This document shows, piece by piece, positions 15,595 through 24,772 of a DNA stretch of 64,000 nucleotides. A model generated the notes under the pieces. It was given only the letters and a program-made list of their open reading frames with translations, did no database searches and was not told the origin of the DNA. The stretch covers positions 209,439-273,438 of the forward strand of contig NZ_JAMBOK010000003.1 of assembly GCF_023715585.1 (NCBI RefSeq), read 5' to 3'. This stretch comes from Sporosarcina luteola. GTDB lineage: Bacteria > Bacillota > Bacilli > Bacillales_A > Planococcaceae. Position 1 is the stretch's first letter. Each line of letters starts with the position of its first letter. The translations under genes were made by a program, and so were the position numbers.

Positions 15595-16493
15595 GACTTT
15601 TTTCGGTATACACAAGGCTTATACCGTTTCCACTCTTCATCCAACTCCGTCCATTCAACAATCTTCCACGGATTGAAATACGTCTGCCCATTTTTATTAA
15701 AAAACAACTGCCCATCAATGCAGTAGGCTGCATGTTGAACATTATTATTATCATCGATCCAGACAACAGCATCTCCTGCTGTAAAACGGTCTTCGACTTT
15801 CGTGAATGAAGCCAGAGTCAATTTCCGCATAAAAGTATCGCCATGAATCCACTCATGAATAATCCATTCGTCCAACTCAGGTTTGGAGCTGATGGCGAAC
15901 AGGGTGGCGGCGAGGCAATTGGCACCTGGCTCTGTGGAAAATGTATTAGCATAGTTGATTAAATGGGAAGGTGTAGTTGTTGCAGGTGGTTGCAACGATG
16001 TCCATTCATCGTATAGCTGCGCTGTTTTGCAGACGATTTCTTCTTTAAGGGAAGTGGGTAGTTCCATCCACATCTTCCTTTGTAAAACACCGAGTTTCTC
16101 CCCGTTCAATTCCAAAATGTAGTCCTTCGGAAATGAATCGAGCCCAGGCAACAACGAAAGCGGACCGACTAAACCTCTTCCTAGCTCATATTGAAACGCA
16201 AACAGCGCATTTCTAGTTTCATCGGAAAGTGAGGTGATCCACTCAGGCTGCGCAACGATTACAAGCTCGGCACCTTTTGAAATCATCCAGTACATATAAC
16301 TATTCACCATTTGAATGCCGTTGTAGGAGGAATGCTTGAAAAACTCCTCTTTTGGGAAAACCAATGTTCCTGCTAAATCTTTCTGGAATAAAGAGAAATC
16401 GCTCTCCTGAAGGAAAAACAAATCTTTTTCAGGTACATATTTTTCAATCCAGTGATCTAGCTGTTGTTGTGTGGGCTGTATTTTGATATCCAC
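15591..16493 (-). CDS. Putative cysteine-peptidase-like protein (NlpC/papain-like C-terminus)
   Basis: A 300-residue cytosolic protein of no named family. Residues ~200-290 read like a minimal NlpC/P60 or papain-like fold. GANCLAATLFAI offers a Cys nucleophile, and AGDAVVW followed by NNVQHAAYCIDGQLFFNKNG offers the His and a following polar residue. The N-terminal two thirds are mixed alpha/beta without motifs. The GTG at 16493 is 9 bases after AAGGAG; the longer frame upstream crosses the promoter and a dyad operator, so it is excluded. Peptidase activity is an inference from motif order only. Confidence 0.6.
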   Translation of the reverse strand: MDIKIQPTQQQLDHWIEKYVPEKDLFFLQESDFSLFQKDLAGTLVFPKEEFFKHSSYNGIQMVNSYMYWMISKGAELVIVAQPEWITSLSDETRNALFAFQYELGRGLVGPLSLLPGLDSFPKDYILELNGEKLGVLQRKMWMELPTSLKEEIVCKTAQLYDEWTSLQPPATTTPSHLINYANTFSTEPGANCLAATLFAISSKPELDEWIIHEWIHGDTFMRKLTLASFTKVEDRFTAGDAVVWIDDNNNVQHAAYCIDGQLFFNKNGQTYFNPWKIVEWTELDEEWKRYKPCVYRKKS

Positions 16494-16550
16494 TTGATGC
16501 AGCTCCTTTTTCAATTTTCCAATACCTTCTAAATGTATACCGGAATGAAA

Positions 16551-16570
16551 GAATGAACAAGCATTCATTC
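16551..16570. promoter_or_regulatory. TetR-type dyad operator
   Basis: GAATGAACAAGCATTCATTC has 7-bp half sites GAATGAA / TTCATTC around a 6-base centre. It covers the expected -35 region of the minus-strand gene, whose -10 (TATACA in reverse complement) is at 16534-16539. Spacing differs from the FadR box, so another regulator is likely. No regulator gene is adjacent. Confidence 0.5.
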
Positions 16571-16633
16571 CACTAAGAGGATTTACTCCCAAGCGAATCG
16601 AATATATAGAGTAGAAATAGTGGAGGTGGGAAG

Positions 16634-17059
16634 ATGGAAACGACAATAACGACAAAGATGAAAATACACAAACCAGCAAGTGAAGTGTTCGAGGCGATTG
16701 TCGACCCTGAGAAAATGGGCAGCTACTGGTTTTCTTCGGGTACTAGCAGAGTCGAACAGGATAAGACAATCACTTGGAAGTACGAGGAATATGGTGCCGA
16801 AGGGGATATCGAGGTATTGAAAGTTGAAGAGAACAAGGAAATTGTTTTCACATGGGGAGAAACGACAGTCACGATGACATTCTACGAAACGGCTGGAAGT
16901 ACAATCATGGAAGTGACCGAATCGGGCTTGAAAGCGGATGACTCGGAAATCGTCAATAAAATGATGGATCAGAAAGAAGGATGGGTGTATATGCTCACTT
17001 GTTTGAAAGGGTATTTGGAAAATGGCATCACCACATTGCGGGCTTCTTTGGTTAAATAA
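16634..17059 (+). CDS. SRPBCC / AHSA1-type domain protein
   Basis: A 141-residue START-like (SRPBCC) protein of the Aha1 C-terminal-domain group. Signs are KMKIHKPASEVFEAIVDPEKMGSYWF, a central ITWKYEEYG, and the closing helix GWVYMLTCLKGYLENGITTLRA. Such proteins bind hydrophobic ligands in a deep cavity; the ligand is unknown. GTGGAGGTGGG precedes the ATG. The stop codon is followed at once by a 20-bp periodic array, so the gene's downstream region has been replaced or built by that array. Confidence 0.87.
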   Translation: METTITTKMKIHKPASEVFEAIVDPEKMGSYWFSSGTSRVEQDKTITWKYEEYGAEGDIEVLKVEENKEIVFTWGETTVTMTFYETAGSTIMEVTESGLKADDSEIVNKMMDQKEGWVYMLTCLKGYLENGITTLRASLVK

Positions 17060-17190
17060 AGCGTTATGCGCGTCTGCGGCGAGTTATGCGCGCTATTGCG
17101 GATTTATGCGCGGCTTTCGAGTATTATGGACTTCTCCAGCGTTTTATGCGCGAATAATAGGATTTATGCGCTTTTGGCAATTTTTGCGCT
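17060..17190 (+). repeat. 20-bp periodic TTATG(CG) array 1
   Basis: TTATG occurs at 17064, 17084, 17104, 17124, 17144 and 17164, exactly 20 bases apart, with a decayed unit at 17184. Most units read TTATGCGC; the fourth reads TTATGGAC. The ~12 bases between motifs are not conserved. It lies between the SRPBCC stop and the class C hydrolase gene, in the direction of the latter. Confidence 0.88.
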
Positions 17191-17281
17191 GCATATGGAT
17201 GGCAGCGCCGATTGGAAAAGAGGGAAATTCCGTACCATGGCGAATAACCTTAGTATGAAGTAGGTTCAAGGGGGGATTCAC

Positions 17282-18688
17282 ATGGGAGAGACAGCAGCGG
17301 TGAAACCGTTTCATGAGTATGCGCAGGAATATGTCGAGAAGCATTTGATTCCGGGGGCGATAATCGGCGTTGATTCAGACGGTGAGAGGATGTATGAGCT
17401 GGAGCTTGGCTATCGGAATGTCGCGCAGAAGCTGCCGGTGACGGGAGATACGGTATTCGGGATTGCTTCGATGACGAAGTCATTTACGAGTGCGGGCGTT
17501 ATGAAGCTGCAGGAGCTTGGGAAGTTGTCGGTGCATGACCGGATTGTCGACTACCTTCCGGAATTGAAGAAGCCGGGGACACAAGTCGAGCGGATCACGC
17601 TCCATCATCTAATGACGCATACGGCGGGCTATCCGCCGCTTGCAACGCATGTGTATGCACGGAAAAACAGCATCGAACAGGATCCATCGGCGAAGGATTA
17701 TGGACTCGACCTGTTGAATAATCCGGGTCCGCATATCGAGACGTATGACGAAATGCTTGCGTTCATGGCGACGGATGACTTTGAATGGCTCGGAGAACCG
17801 GGGCAGTTTTACAGTTATTCGAATGATTCATATGGGCTGCTTGGCGTCATCATCGGCAGGGTGAGCGGGCAGCCTTATGAGGAATTCATTGAGGAAAACA
17901 TTTTGAAGCCTGCGGGAATGAAAAACAGCTTTTTCGACATGCGGCTGTTGGAAGAAAAGGAAGACGTCACAACCCTTTACATGAAAGCGAAGGACGGCAC
18001 TCACGTGTATGAAGCGCCGCTTTGGTGGGATGCGCCGTCGATGCGGTCGGTCGGTTATTTGAAGTCGACGGCAAATGACATCCTCCGTTATTTGGAGATG
18101 TATTGGAATGGAGGCGTCGTCGGTGGGACGCAGATCCTATCAAAAGAAAGCGTCGGGCAGATGATCCATCCGCATGTCGAATACGAGCCAGGGAGATGCT
18201 ACGGCTATGGACTGCGGATCGTCCCTGATTATTTCGGTTCCACATTGATCAGCCATGGCGGCGGCTTGAAAGGTGTTTCCTCTTATATGTGTGCAATTAT
18301 TGAAAAGAAGAAGGCGGGCGTGATTTTGACGAACGTTTCGGACGTGGATGCAGGCGGTCTGTTGATGAGTACGATGAATGTCACGGAAGGCCGGAAGCTG
18401 GATGCTTCCCCTTCAACGCATCAAGTCTTGGAAATCGATGCGGAGGAACTGCGGAAATTCGTAGGTTCATTTATCTCGAATGAAGGGATGAATGTGAAGG
18501 TGTCGCTAAATAAAGGGAAGCTCACGATCGAGTCAAATGAAGTGTCCCGGAAGTTGAAATACATCGGGAGAAACTTTTTTATCGATGAAGATGAAAAGGA
18601 AGGCATCCTGCAATTCATTGAGAACCGTAGCGGGGAAATTGAGCGGATCGTCTATGGCGGAAGGCATATTATGAAGGAAAACGTTTAA
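17282..18688 (+). CDS. Serine hydrolase, class C beta-lactamase family
   Basis: A 468-residue member of the beta-lactamase class C / esterase EstB superfamily. SMTK (63-66) is the SxxK nucleophile motif, YSN in FYSYSNDSYG (about 180) the second, and HGGG (about 325) the third. A C-terminal beta-barrel extension (about 380-468) is like that of D-aminopeptidase-type members. No signal peptide is seen, so it acts in the cytosol. It may be an esterase or peptidase rather than an antibiotic-inactivating enzyme. AAGGGGG precedes the ATG. Confidence 0.86.
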   Translation: MGETAAVKPFHEYAQEYVEKHLIPGAIIGVDSDGERMYELELGYRNVAQKLPVTGDTVFGIASMTKSFTSAGVMKLQELGKLSVHDRIVDYLPELKKPGTQVERITLHHLMTHTAGYPPLATHVYARKNSIEQDPSAKDYGLDLLNNPGPHIETYDEMLAFMATDDFEWLGEPGQFYSYSNDSYGLLGVIIGRVSGQPYEEFIEENILKPAGMKNSFFDMRLLEEKEDVTTLYMKAKDGTHVYEAPLWWDAPSMRSVGYLKSTANDILRYLEMYWNGGVVGGTQILSKESVGQMIHPHVEYEPGRCYGYGLRIVPDYFGSTLISHGGGLKGVSSYMCAIIEKKKAGVILTNVSDVDAGGLLMSTMNVTEGRKLDASPSTHQVLEIDAEELRKFVGSFISNEGMNVKVSLNKGKLTIESNEVSRKLKYIGRNFFIDEDEKEGILQFIENRSGEIERIVYGGRHIMKENV

Positions 18689-18830
18689 CTGCCAGCAAGT
18701 CTTTCACTGTCAGGTGGGAGGCTTTTTTTATTCCTATAAAGCGAAGAGGGGCCATCTGGGGGAATGTCATGGGCAGGGATTGTTTACATACATAGAATAA
18801 CAGCATCAGGAATTTTGGAGGTGTGGAAGA

Positions 18831-18947
18831 ATGTCGAATGAAGTCGGTGGCAATGTAGGGTATGGGAACGGATTTACGTTGATTGTCGTATTGTTTATTC
18901 TGCTGATTATTGTTGGAGCAGCATACCTAGGTGAAGGTTACTGTTAA
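18831..18947 (+). CDS. YjcZ-family sporulation peptide (38 residues)
   Basis: A GGAGGTGTGG ribosome binding site precedes ATG and 38 codons. A Gly/Asn-rich head ([15 protein letters not shown]) is followed by one hydrophobic segment ([19 protein letters not shown]) and a GYC end. This is the signature of YjcZ/SscA-type small spore proteins. CATAGAATA at 18791-18799 fits a sigma-K -10 (CATAnnnTA), consistent with late mother-cell expression, though the -35 is unclear. Membrane-associated, probably assembled in the spore envelope. Confidence 0.85.
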   Translation: MSNEVGGNVGYGNGFTLIVVLFILLIIVGAAYLGEGYC

Positions 18948-19273
18948 GAATAAATTATTAGTAAATAAATTAACGGAAAATGCATGAAAGTCAAAAAGTG
19001 GAGAAGGCGCAGCCGCGTCCTCTCTATTTTTTTATGTGCTAATTTTGTCAATCCTCATTCGGGGAAATCTATGTTATTATAGGCAAGTTGGGAAAAAACA
19101 TATAACATTTTCATTCTTATCCGACTAATTCGGCGTTTTTGGCGATGATTTGTTTTGTATATAAACACTGGAATTGTCGAATAACTAAAGTGATTCCCGG
19201 CTTGGGAAGAGATAAGGAAATTGCATTGTTTGCTCCACACATAAGTCATGCATCCAGAGAGGGGGAAACCGCT
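18948..19273 (+). other. Leader region of nucleoside transporter, nothing firmly identified
   Basis: A weak GC hairpin plus TTTTTTT near 18998-19035 probably ends the YjcZ transcript. Beyond that I see a TCGAATAACTA motif at 19178 (also at 9365 and 44400) and a short TTCCC/GGGAA hairpin near 19192. No purine riboswitch core is present, unlike at pbuG and guaA. Confidence 0.4.
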
Positions 19274-20455
19274 TTGAAATTCCTGATATTCATTGCGGCG
19301 TTACTTGTTATCTTTTTCCTTGCGTTCATCGTAAGCAATGGTAAAAGGAAGATTAAATATAAATCGATTGTCACAATGATCGGTTTGCAGCTCATATTGG
19401 CTTTCGCACTATTGAACACCGAAGTCGGCCTCATCCTCATCAAGGGAGTGGCAAATGCTTTTGATAAGCTTTTAGCATACGCGGCGGAAGGCATCAACTT
19501 TGTTTTCGGCGGACTTGCTAATGAAGGCTCTTTTCCTTTTTTCCTGAATGTTTTATTGCCAATCGTATTTGTTTCCGTACTTATCGGGATTGCCCAGTAT
19601 ATTCGACTGCTTCCCATCATCATCCGTTTTCTCGGATTAGTATTGAGCAAAGTCAATGGCCTTGGGAAATTGGAGTCGTTCAATGCAGTCGCTTCGGCGA
19701 TTTTCGGACAATCAGAGGTGTTCATTTCCATTAAAAAACAGTTGCCTCATATTCCGAAGCATCGGATGTATACGTTGTGTACGTCAGCTATGTCGACTGT
19801 ATCCGCATCAATCCTAGGGGCATACATGACGATGATTGAACCGAAGTATGTCATTACGGCACTCGTGTTGAATCTGTTTGGCGGGTTCATCATCGCCAAT
19901 ATCATCAATCCGTACGAAGTGACGGAGGAAGAGGATATTATTGAGATCAAGGATGAAAGAAAACAGTCCTTCTTTGAGATGTTAGGCGAGTATATTATGG
20001 ACGGGTTTAAAGTGGCGGTAATCGTCGGCGCAATGTTGATCGGTTTTGTCGCTTTGATAGGCATGATTAACAGTATTTTCGAAGCGGCAGTCGGCGTTAC
20101 TTTCCAGACTGCGTTAGGATATGTATTTGCACCATTTGCATTCATCGTCGGTATTCCGGCATCTGAAGTGGTACAAGCCGGCACGATCATGGCGACGAAA
20201 TTGCTGACGAACGAATTCGTAGCAATGATGGACTTGGCTAAAATTACATCATCTCTATCGGACAAGTCGATCGGCATCATTTCCGTCTTCCTTGTGTCCT
20301 TCGCGAACTTCTCTTCCATCGGTATCATTTCGGGAGCCGTGAAAGGTTTGAATGAAGAGCAAGGGAATACAGTTGCTAAATTTGGTTTAAAATTGCTTTA
20401 CGGGGCGACGTTGGTCAGTTTGTTGACAGCGGCGGTCACTGGAATCATGTTATAA
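19274..20455 (+). CDS. Concentrative nucleoside transporter, NupC family
   Basis: A 393-residue CNT-family proton- or sodium-coupled nucleoside importer with about 9-10 membrane segments. Family marks are GQSEVFISIKKQLPHIPKHRMYTLCTSAMSTVSASILGAY and a C-terminal ANFSSIGIISGAVKGLN. The TTG at 19274 follows AGAGGGGG by 8 bases and starts directly at the first hydrophobic helix; the upstream frame is not membrane-like. It complements the purine uptake and export genes elsewhere in the window. A strong terminator follows. Confidence 0.9.
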   Translation: MKFLIFIAALLVIFFLAFIVSNGKRKIKYKSIVTMIGLQLILAFALLNTEVGLILIKGVANAFDKLLAYAAEGINFVFGGLANEGSFPFFLNVLLPIVFVSVLIGIAQYIRLLPIIIRFLGLVLSKVNGLGKLESFNAVASAIFGQSEVFISIKKQLPHIPKHRMYTLCTSAMSTVSASILGAYMTMIEPKYVITALVLNLFGGFIIANIINPYEVTEEEDIIEIKDERKQSFFEMLGEYIMDGFKVAVIVGAMLIGFVALIGMINSIFEAAVGVTFQTALGYVFAPFAFIVGIPASEVVQAGTIMATKLLTNEFVAMMDLAKITSSLSDKSIGIISVFLVSFANFSSIGIISGAVKGLNEEQGNTVAKFGLKLLYGATLVSLLTAAVTGIML

Positions 20456-20456
20456 A

Positions 20457-20484
20457 AGAGTCCCCATGGAGGGGCTCTTTTTTT
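20457..20484 (+). terminator. Terminator after nucleoside transporter
   Basis: AGAGTCCCC-ATGGA-GGGGCTCT hairpin followed by TTTTTTT. Confidence 0.9.
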
Positions 20485-20576
20485 CGTATCAATTCCCTTT
20501 AATGGAAGTAGCTGTGCCGAAGGGGTATCATGGAATGGAAGAATAATACCGATTTACTACACTTGGAGTGAGACAA

Positions 20577-21593
20577 TTGATAAATGATAGAGCGAAGAAA
20601 TTCAACGGCATCCCGCTGTCCATCCTTGATCTTGCGATGATTAATGAAGGGAGCGATGCCGGTCAGTCTTTCAGGCACAGCGTCGATCTTGCTCAGCATG
20701 CTGAAAAGTGGGGATATAACCGCTTCTGGCTTGCTGAACATCATAATATGCCGGGCGTCGCAAGTTCGGCTACGTCTGTCATTATCGGTCACGTGGCGGG
20801 TGCGACGGAGACGATCCGTGTCGGAGCGGGAGGCGTCATGCTGCCGAACCATGCGCCGCTCGTCATCGCAGAGCAGTTCGGCACGCTCGATGCATTGTAT
20901 CCTGGCAGAATCGATCTCGGTTTAGGACGCGCTCCCGGCAGCGACCAGGCAACGGCTTATGCGCTGCGACGGACGTTGCAGAGCAGCGGCAACGATTTCC
21001 CCGAGCAGCTGGACGAGTTGCGTTCGTATTTCAAACACGATCCTGCCGCCCGTGTCCGTGCAATTCCCGGGGAAGGGCAGGATGTACCGATCTGGCTCCT
21101 CGGATCAAGCGATTTCAGCGCGCGGCTAGCTGCGGAACTTGGTCTTCCTTTTTCCTTCGCAAGCCATTTTGCACCGACTTATATGATGCATGCGCTTAAC
21201 CTGTACCATCGAAATTTCAAGCCTTCGAAAGATCTGCAAAAACCGTACACAATGCTCGGCATAAACATCATCGCTGCGGATACCGATGAAAGGGCGAAGT
21301 GGCTAGCAACTTCTCACCAGCAGATGTTCCTGAATATCCGGAGGGGGATTACGACGGAATTCAAGCCGCCGATCGATGATGTCGACGCTGTCTGGAACGA
21401 CTTAGAAAAGGCGGCCGTCGCGGAGCTATTGGAATGGCCATCGACGATTGTAGGCAGCCCTGACACAGTCAAACGAAAATTGGAAGCATTCATGGAAATG
21501 ACGAAAGCGGACGAATGCATTATCAGCTCAGGCATCTTCAACCATGAAGACCGTCTCCGCTCGTATGAAATTGTCGCTGAACTGATGGAATGA
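20577..21593 (+). CDS. LLM-class flavin-dependent oxidoreductase
   Basis: A 338-residue luciferase-like monooxygenase (F420/FMN-dependent class, YvbT-like subgroup). [25 protein letters not shown] and [22 protein letters not shown] are the group signatures. [10 protein letters not shown] and [23 protein letters not shown] follow. It binds reduced FMN supplied by a partner reductase; the substrate is not known. I take TTG at 20577 after GGAGTGA; GTG at 20568 is the alternative. Monocistronic, with a bidirectional terminator after it. Confidence 0.88.
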   Translation: MINDRAKKFNGIPLSILDLAMINEGSDAGQSFRHSVDLAQHAEKWGYNRFWLAEHHNMPGVASSATSVIIGHVAGATETIRVGAGGVMLPNHAPLVIAEQFGTLDALYPGRIDLGLGRAPGSDQATAYALRRTLQSSGNDFPEQLDELRSYFKHDPAARVRAIPGEGQDVPIWLLGSSDFSARLAAELGLPFSFASHFAPTYMMHALNLYHRNFKPSKDLQKPYTMLGINIIAADTDERAKWLATSHQQMFLNIRRGITTEFKPPIDDVDAVWNDLEKAAVAELLEWPSTIVGSPDTVKRKLEAFMEMTKADECIISSGIFNHEDRLRSYEIVAELME

Positions 21594-21616
21594 CCAGCTC
21601 TCTTTATGAATAAAAT

Positions 21617-21655
21617 AGCCAAGCATCGGATTTGAACCCGATGCTTGGCTTTTCT
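21617..21655. terminator. Bidirectional terminator
   Basis: A perfect 13-bp stem AGCCAAGCATCGG / CCGATGCTTGGCT between convergent genes, followed by TTTTC on the plus strand. Confidence 0.88.
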
Positions 21656-22875
21656 CATCTATTCCTTCTTCTCTCATGCTGATCAATTAATTTTGTCCCA
21701 ACGAGGTCGCCCGTGACGTTCACAGCGGTCGCTCCCATACCGATCAACGCGTCAATTGCAGTCAGCAACGCCACCGCCTCCATCGGCAAGCCGAGTTGTA
21801 CGAACACGGTCGCAATCATGACGATACCTGCGCCCGGAACGCCAGCTGTCCCGATCGAAGCGAGCGTCCCGATCAATACGACCATCACCATATCGGCAAT
21901 GGTGAGCGGTGTGCCGGCGACGTTGGCTGCGAATACAGCAGATACGGCGATGCGGATCGCGGCACCATCCATATTGACGGTCGCGCCGAGCGGCAGGCTG
22001 AAGCCGTATAAGCTTTTTGGAACCCCCATTTTTTTCGCCGCATCCAATGTAAGGGGCAATGTGCCCGTGCTGCTTTGCGTGACAAATGCGGTGATCATCG
22101 GTGTGCGTGCATATTTGAAGAATGGTCCAGGTTTGATTCCGAACAGAAGCATTAGGATGACATAGAGCACGATATGTACGAGCAGCGCAATGTAAAAGAC
22201 GCCGATCATTCCACCTAATGACACAAGGGTATCGATGCCTTGGCTCCCGACCGTAGTTGCAATGATCGCGAAAATTCCGATCGGCACGTATTGCAGGATC
22301 GCTTTCAAAATAAGAAGGGATGCTTCATTCAACGCTGTAATCGTCGTCAGTAATGAATCGCCCAACCCGCCGTGTTTTGCAGAGGAGCGCATGGCGGAAA
22401 TCGCAATGCCGAAAGTCAGCGCGGTGAAAATGATCCCGAGCAGATTCATTTCCGTAAAAGCAGTGACGATATTGGACGGCACGATGTTGAGCAGTACTTG
22501 GACGATGCCTGGATTGTCCGGAACGTCGAACGATTCATTGCCGGTGAGATGCATTCCCCTCCCTGGCTGCAAAATGCCCGCGACGAACAGGCCGACGACG
22601 ATGGCAAGCGCCGAAGTGACTGTGTAGTAGATGAAAACCTTGCTGCCCATGCGCCCTAGGTTGGCGATGTTCGTCTGATTCACCCCGACGATCAGTGTGA
22701 ATAAAATGAGGGGGATGATCAGAAAGGTGAGAAGACGGAGAAGGAGGTCGCCAAGCGGTGCCAAGACGGCGGCTTGTTCACCCAATACGAAACCTGCAAC
22801 AACCCCGATAACTAAGGCAACCGATATTTTTAAAATTAATGAAGCGTGAAAATATGCCTTGACTATACTTTTCAT
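21655..22875 (-). CDS. Dicarboxylate/amino acid:cation symporter (DAACS)
   Basis: A 406-residue member of the glutamate/aspartate/C4-dicarboxylate symporter family (GltP/DctA/GltT fold). Re-entrant and substrate-site segments are visible: QSSTGTLPLTLDAAKKMGV (serine-rich hairpin), LPLGATVNMDGAAI, GTAGVPGAGIVMIATVF and TAIDALIGMGATAVNVTGDLVGT. It imports acidic amino acids or dicarboxylates with H+ or Na+. The ATG at 22875 follows AAAGGAGG by 8 bases. Monocistronic. Confidence 0.92.
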   Translation of the reverse strand: MKSIVKAYFHASLILKISVALVIGVVAGFVLGEQAAVLAPLGDLLLRLLTFLIIPLILFTLIVGVNQTNIANLGRMGSKVFIYYTVTSALAIVVGLFVAGILQPGRGMHLTGNESFDVPDNPGIVQVLLNIVPSNIVTAFTEMNLLGIIFTALTFGIAISAMRSSAKHGGLGDSLLTTITALNEASLLILKAILQYVPIGIFAIIATTVGSQGIDTLVSLGGMIGVFYIALLVHIVLYVILMLLFGIKPGPFFKYARTPMITAFVTQSSTGTLPLTLDAAKKMGVPKSLYGFSLPLGATVNMDGAAIRIAVSAVFAANVAGTPLTIADMVMVVLIGTLASIGTAGVPGAGIVMIATVFVQLGLPMEAVALLTAIDALIGMGATAVNVTGDLVGTKLIDQHERRRNR

Positions 22876-23021
22876 CACGCCGCCTCCTTTTCAGAACCGC
22901 AACTAGTGAAGGAATTCTGAATTCAACGTTAATACAGTTGTGGCCGGCGTGTCAAAATACATGCTTCTGAAAAGGGAAGTAGCGCCAGTATGGCGAATAA
23001 GTAGGAAAGGAGGGATGGACG

Positions 23022-23390
23022 ATGGTGCAGTTGCAAGAACAAGTGGATACTGCTGAACGGAAGGAATTTGTCGAGACACCCGTCAAAACATTGTTCCAAA
23101 AGTTCGCGGATAATAAGGACGTCTCGCTTGTATTCGGAGATCCAGTCGAAGTCGGCTTGACCAAAGTGATTCCTGTCGCGAAGCTGCAATACGGTTTTGG
23201 AGGAGGAGGCGACAACGCAGGCAATAACGGAGGCGGTGGAGGCTTTCGAATCAACCCCGTAGGTGTCTATGAAATCACACCAGAACGAGTTACATTCAAA
23301 CCGACACGCAGCGGCAGGCAAATCATCGGTTTGGTGTTGCTATCAGGTCTGTTTTTCTTCTTGGGAAAGAAATCAAGTAAAAAACGGTAA
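23022..23390 (+). CDS. ytfJ: Sporulation protein YtfJ/GerW family
   Basis: A 122-residue GerW/YtfJ-family spore protein. The beta-rich head has SLVFGDPVEVGLTKVIPVAKLQYGFGGG, followed by a glycine/asparagine-rich loop. GGFRINPVGVYEITPERVTF comes next, and a C-terminal membrane segment IIGLVLLSGLFFFLG ends in KKSSKKR. In Bacillus the homologue is made in sporulating cells and supports germination. GAAAGGAGGG precedes the ATG by about 9 bases. Family assignment is strong. Confidence 0.9.
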   Translation: MVQLQEQVDTAERKEFVETPVKTLFQKFADNKDVSLVFGDPVEVGLTKVIPVAKLQYGFGGGGDNAGNNGGGGGFRINPVGVYEITPERVTFKPTRSGRQIIGLVLLSGLFFFLGKKSSKKR

Positions 23391-23457
23391 ATGAAAAGGA
23401 CTCCCAGTATGCATAACAGGTTCGGTACATGGGAAGAAAACGATAAAAGCATAGCAA

Positions 23458-23500
23458 ATGGGGACGCAATTCACACTTGAATTGATGTCCCCATTTTTAT
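23458..23500 (+). terminator. Terminator downstream of ytfJ
   Basis: AAATGGGGAC / GTCCCCATTT with an inner AATTCA/TGAATT pairing, followed by TT. A perfect hairpin usable in both directions. Confidence 0.82.
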
Positions 23501-23538
23501 TGCTATACCGATGTTTAAGACGATTATCAATTAAAAAA

Positions 23539-23606
23539 AGCAATACAATTGGTAAACCAATTAACAGAGGCACATAAATTTTTGTGCCTCTGTTAATTGT
23601 ACTGCT
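23539..23606. repeat. Nested inverted repeat
   Basis: A 16-bp arm AATTAACAGAGGCACA pairs with TGTGCCTCTGTTAATT. Outside it, AGCAATACAATT pairs with AATTGTACTGCT. A second small palindrome (AATTGGTAAACCAATT) is inserted in the left arm only. The product is a three-way cruciform. There is no coding role; it could be a MITE remnant or a terminator. Confidence 0.65.
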
Positions 23607-23740
23607 AATAAGATTGTTAATTGGGGGGTGGAAAAATGTTCTGGAAATAACTGAAAAAAATAAAGGGAGTATAAGATTTTGTGCTAAAATAGAGTTGCGA
23701 GAAAACGGACTATTCGGCAAACGGTCAGATTGCTGCATAC

Positions 23741-23867
23741 AAACTGTTGCTTTCCGTTCCGGCGCACGCTTTCCGCGGGCACGGCCTCAGCCGCTTCCTT
23801 CGCTGCGCTCCGTCCAGGGTCTTCGGCTCGTGCTGTTCCCGCAGGAGTCGGCGCCTACACTTCAAGC
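23741..23867 (-). repeat. GC-rich dispersed repeat, copy A
   Basis: In reverse complement it reads GGCGCCGACTCCTGCGGGAA, GAGGCCGTGCCCGCGG, AAAGCGTGCGCC and GGAACGGAAAGCAACAGT. The same series occurs in the other orientation at 27340-27479 and partly at 44250-44302. Such GC-rich palindromic units are scattered in Bacillaceae genomes. The rest of 23391-24164 has no recognisable gene. Confidence 0.78.
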
Positions 23868-24164
23868 ATTGGAGCGTATTATGTATAAAGTGTCTATTTA
23901 TCAATCGGGCCATATTGGAGAAGAAGAGAAGGAGGAATTTATAATATTATCAAGAATAGGTCATAGAGTCTGGGAGTCTGTATCTATTCAAAAAGTTAAT
24001 ACACGTTCATCTAACCAATGATTTAGAGGATGTGGTTTAGATTTGAAACTGAAATACTTGTTGTAGAAAAAAACTATGAAATAAAAAATCGTAGTCTATA
24101 CTAACGGACGCTATTACGGCATGGTGGTGTTCAATCATCAGGCTAGATTAATGAAATATGAGGT

Positions 24165-24662
24165 ATGGAAAAAATCATGAAAAATTCGATTGTGAGTTGG
24201 GGTTTAGTTGCAATTTTAGGTATATCAATTTTGTTATTATGGGCTTACTCCTACGAGTTGAAAAATAAAGTAATCCAACTTGATGACCGTAATAATTTAG
24301 CTTATTTTTCTGGGATCAGTAATGAGATAGCTCGTTATGAACAAATATTGGCATATGAAAAATCAAATATATCAGATGAAACGGATGGCTTAGAAAAATT
24401 TAAGAAAATTAATATTAATTCTATTACTGCTGGGGCATTGTTCCCGATGGATTTCAACGATGATACCGTTATAGAGATGAATCGATTTACAGATGAAATA
24501 AATTTATCAATATCTCTTTTTCAGAAAGCTTTAACAGCTGAAGAAAAACAAAAATATGCAAGAGAACTTGAAAGTTCTTTACTTAAGTACAAAGAAAGGT
24601 TTTATCAGCTTGCAGAGAAAAGGGGATATTGCTCTGACGATAAAGCCAATTTTTGTCCTTAA
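24165..24662 (+). CDS. Membrane-anchored hypothetical protein, AT-rich
   Basis: A 165-residue protein with one N-terminal membrane anchor (SWGLVAILGISILLLWAY, residues 11-28). A helical extracytoplasmic domain (NEIARYEQILAYEKSN; EEKQKYARELESSLLKYKERFYQL) ends with two cysteines (YCSDDKANFCP). Base composition is clearly more AT-rich than its neighbours, and it sits between two dispersed repeats, so acquisition by transfer is plausible. The start could also be the ATG at 24177, since neither has an ideal ribosome binding site. No family recognised. Confidence 0.6.
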   Translation: MEKIMKNSIVSWGLVAILGISILLLWAYSYELKNKVIQLDDRNNLAYFSGISNEIARYEQILAYEKSNISDETDGLEKFKKININSITAGALFPMDFNDDTVIEMNRFTDEINLSISLFQKALTAEEKQKYARELESSLLKYKERFYQLAEKRGYCSDDKANFCP

Positions 24663-24772
24663 TAGAGTTCATAAAACAAGAAATGCTTTTCAATCATTGG
24701 TCGCATTTCTTGAATAAAGAACTGCGCCTTATGTTCTGTAATCTAGCCATAGAAAGGGAAAGGTGAGTGTCA

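Noticed and set aside
17060..17190. CRISPR-like array
   Set aside because: The period is regular but only 5-8 bases per unit are conserved and there are no identical direct repeats, spacers of usual size or cas genes.
17282..18688. Antibiotic-resistance beta-lactamase
   Set aside because: Class C motifs are present, but there is no signal peptide and a C-terminal extension like that of esterase or peptidase members.
18948..19273. Purine riboswitch before the nucleoside transporter
   Set aside because: No CTAC-type J2/3 or paired P2/P3 loops are present, in contrast to the three real copies elsewhere.
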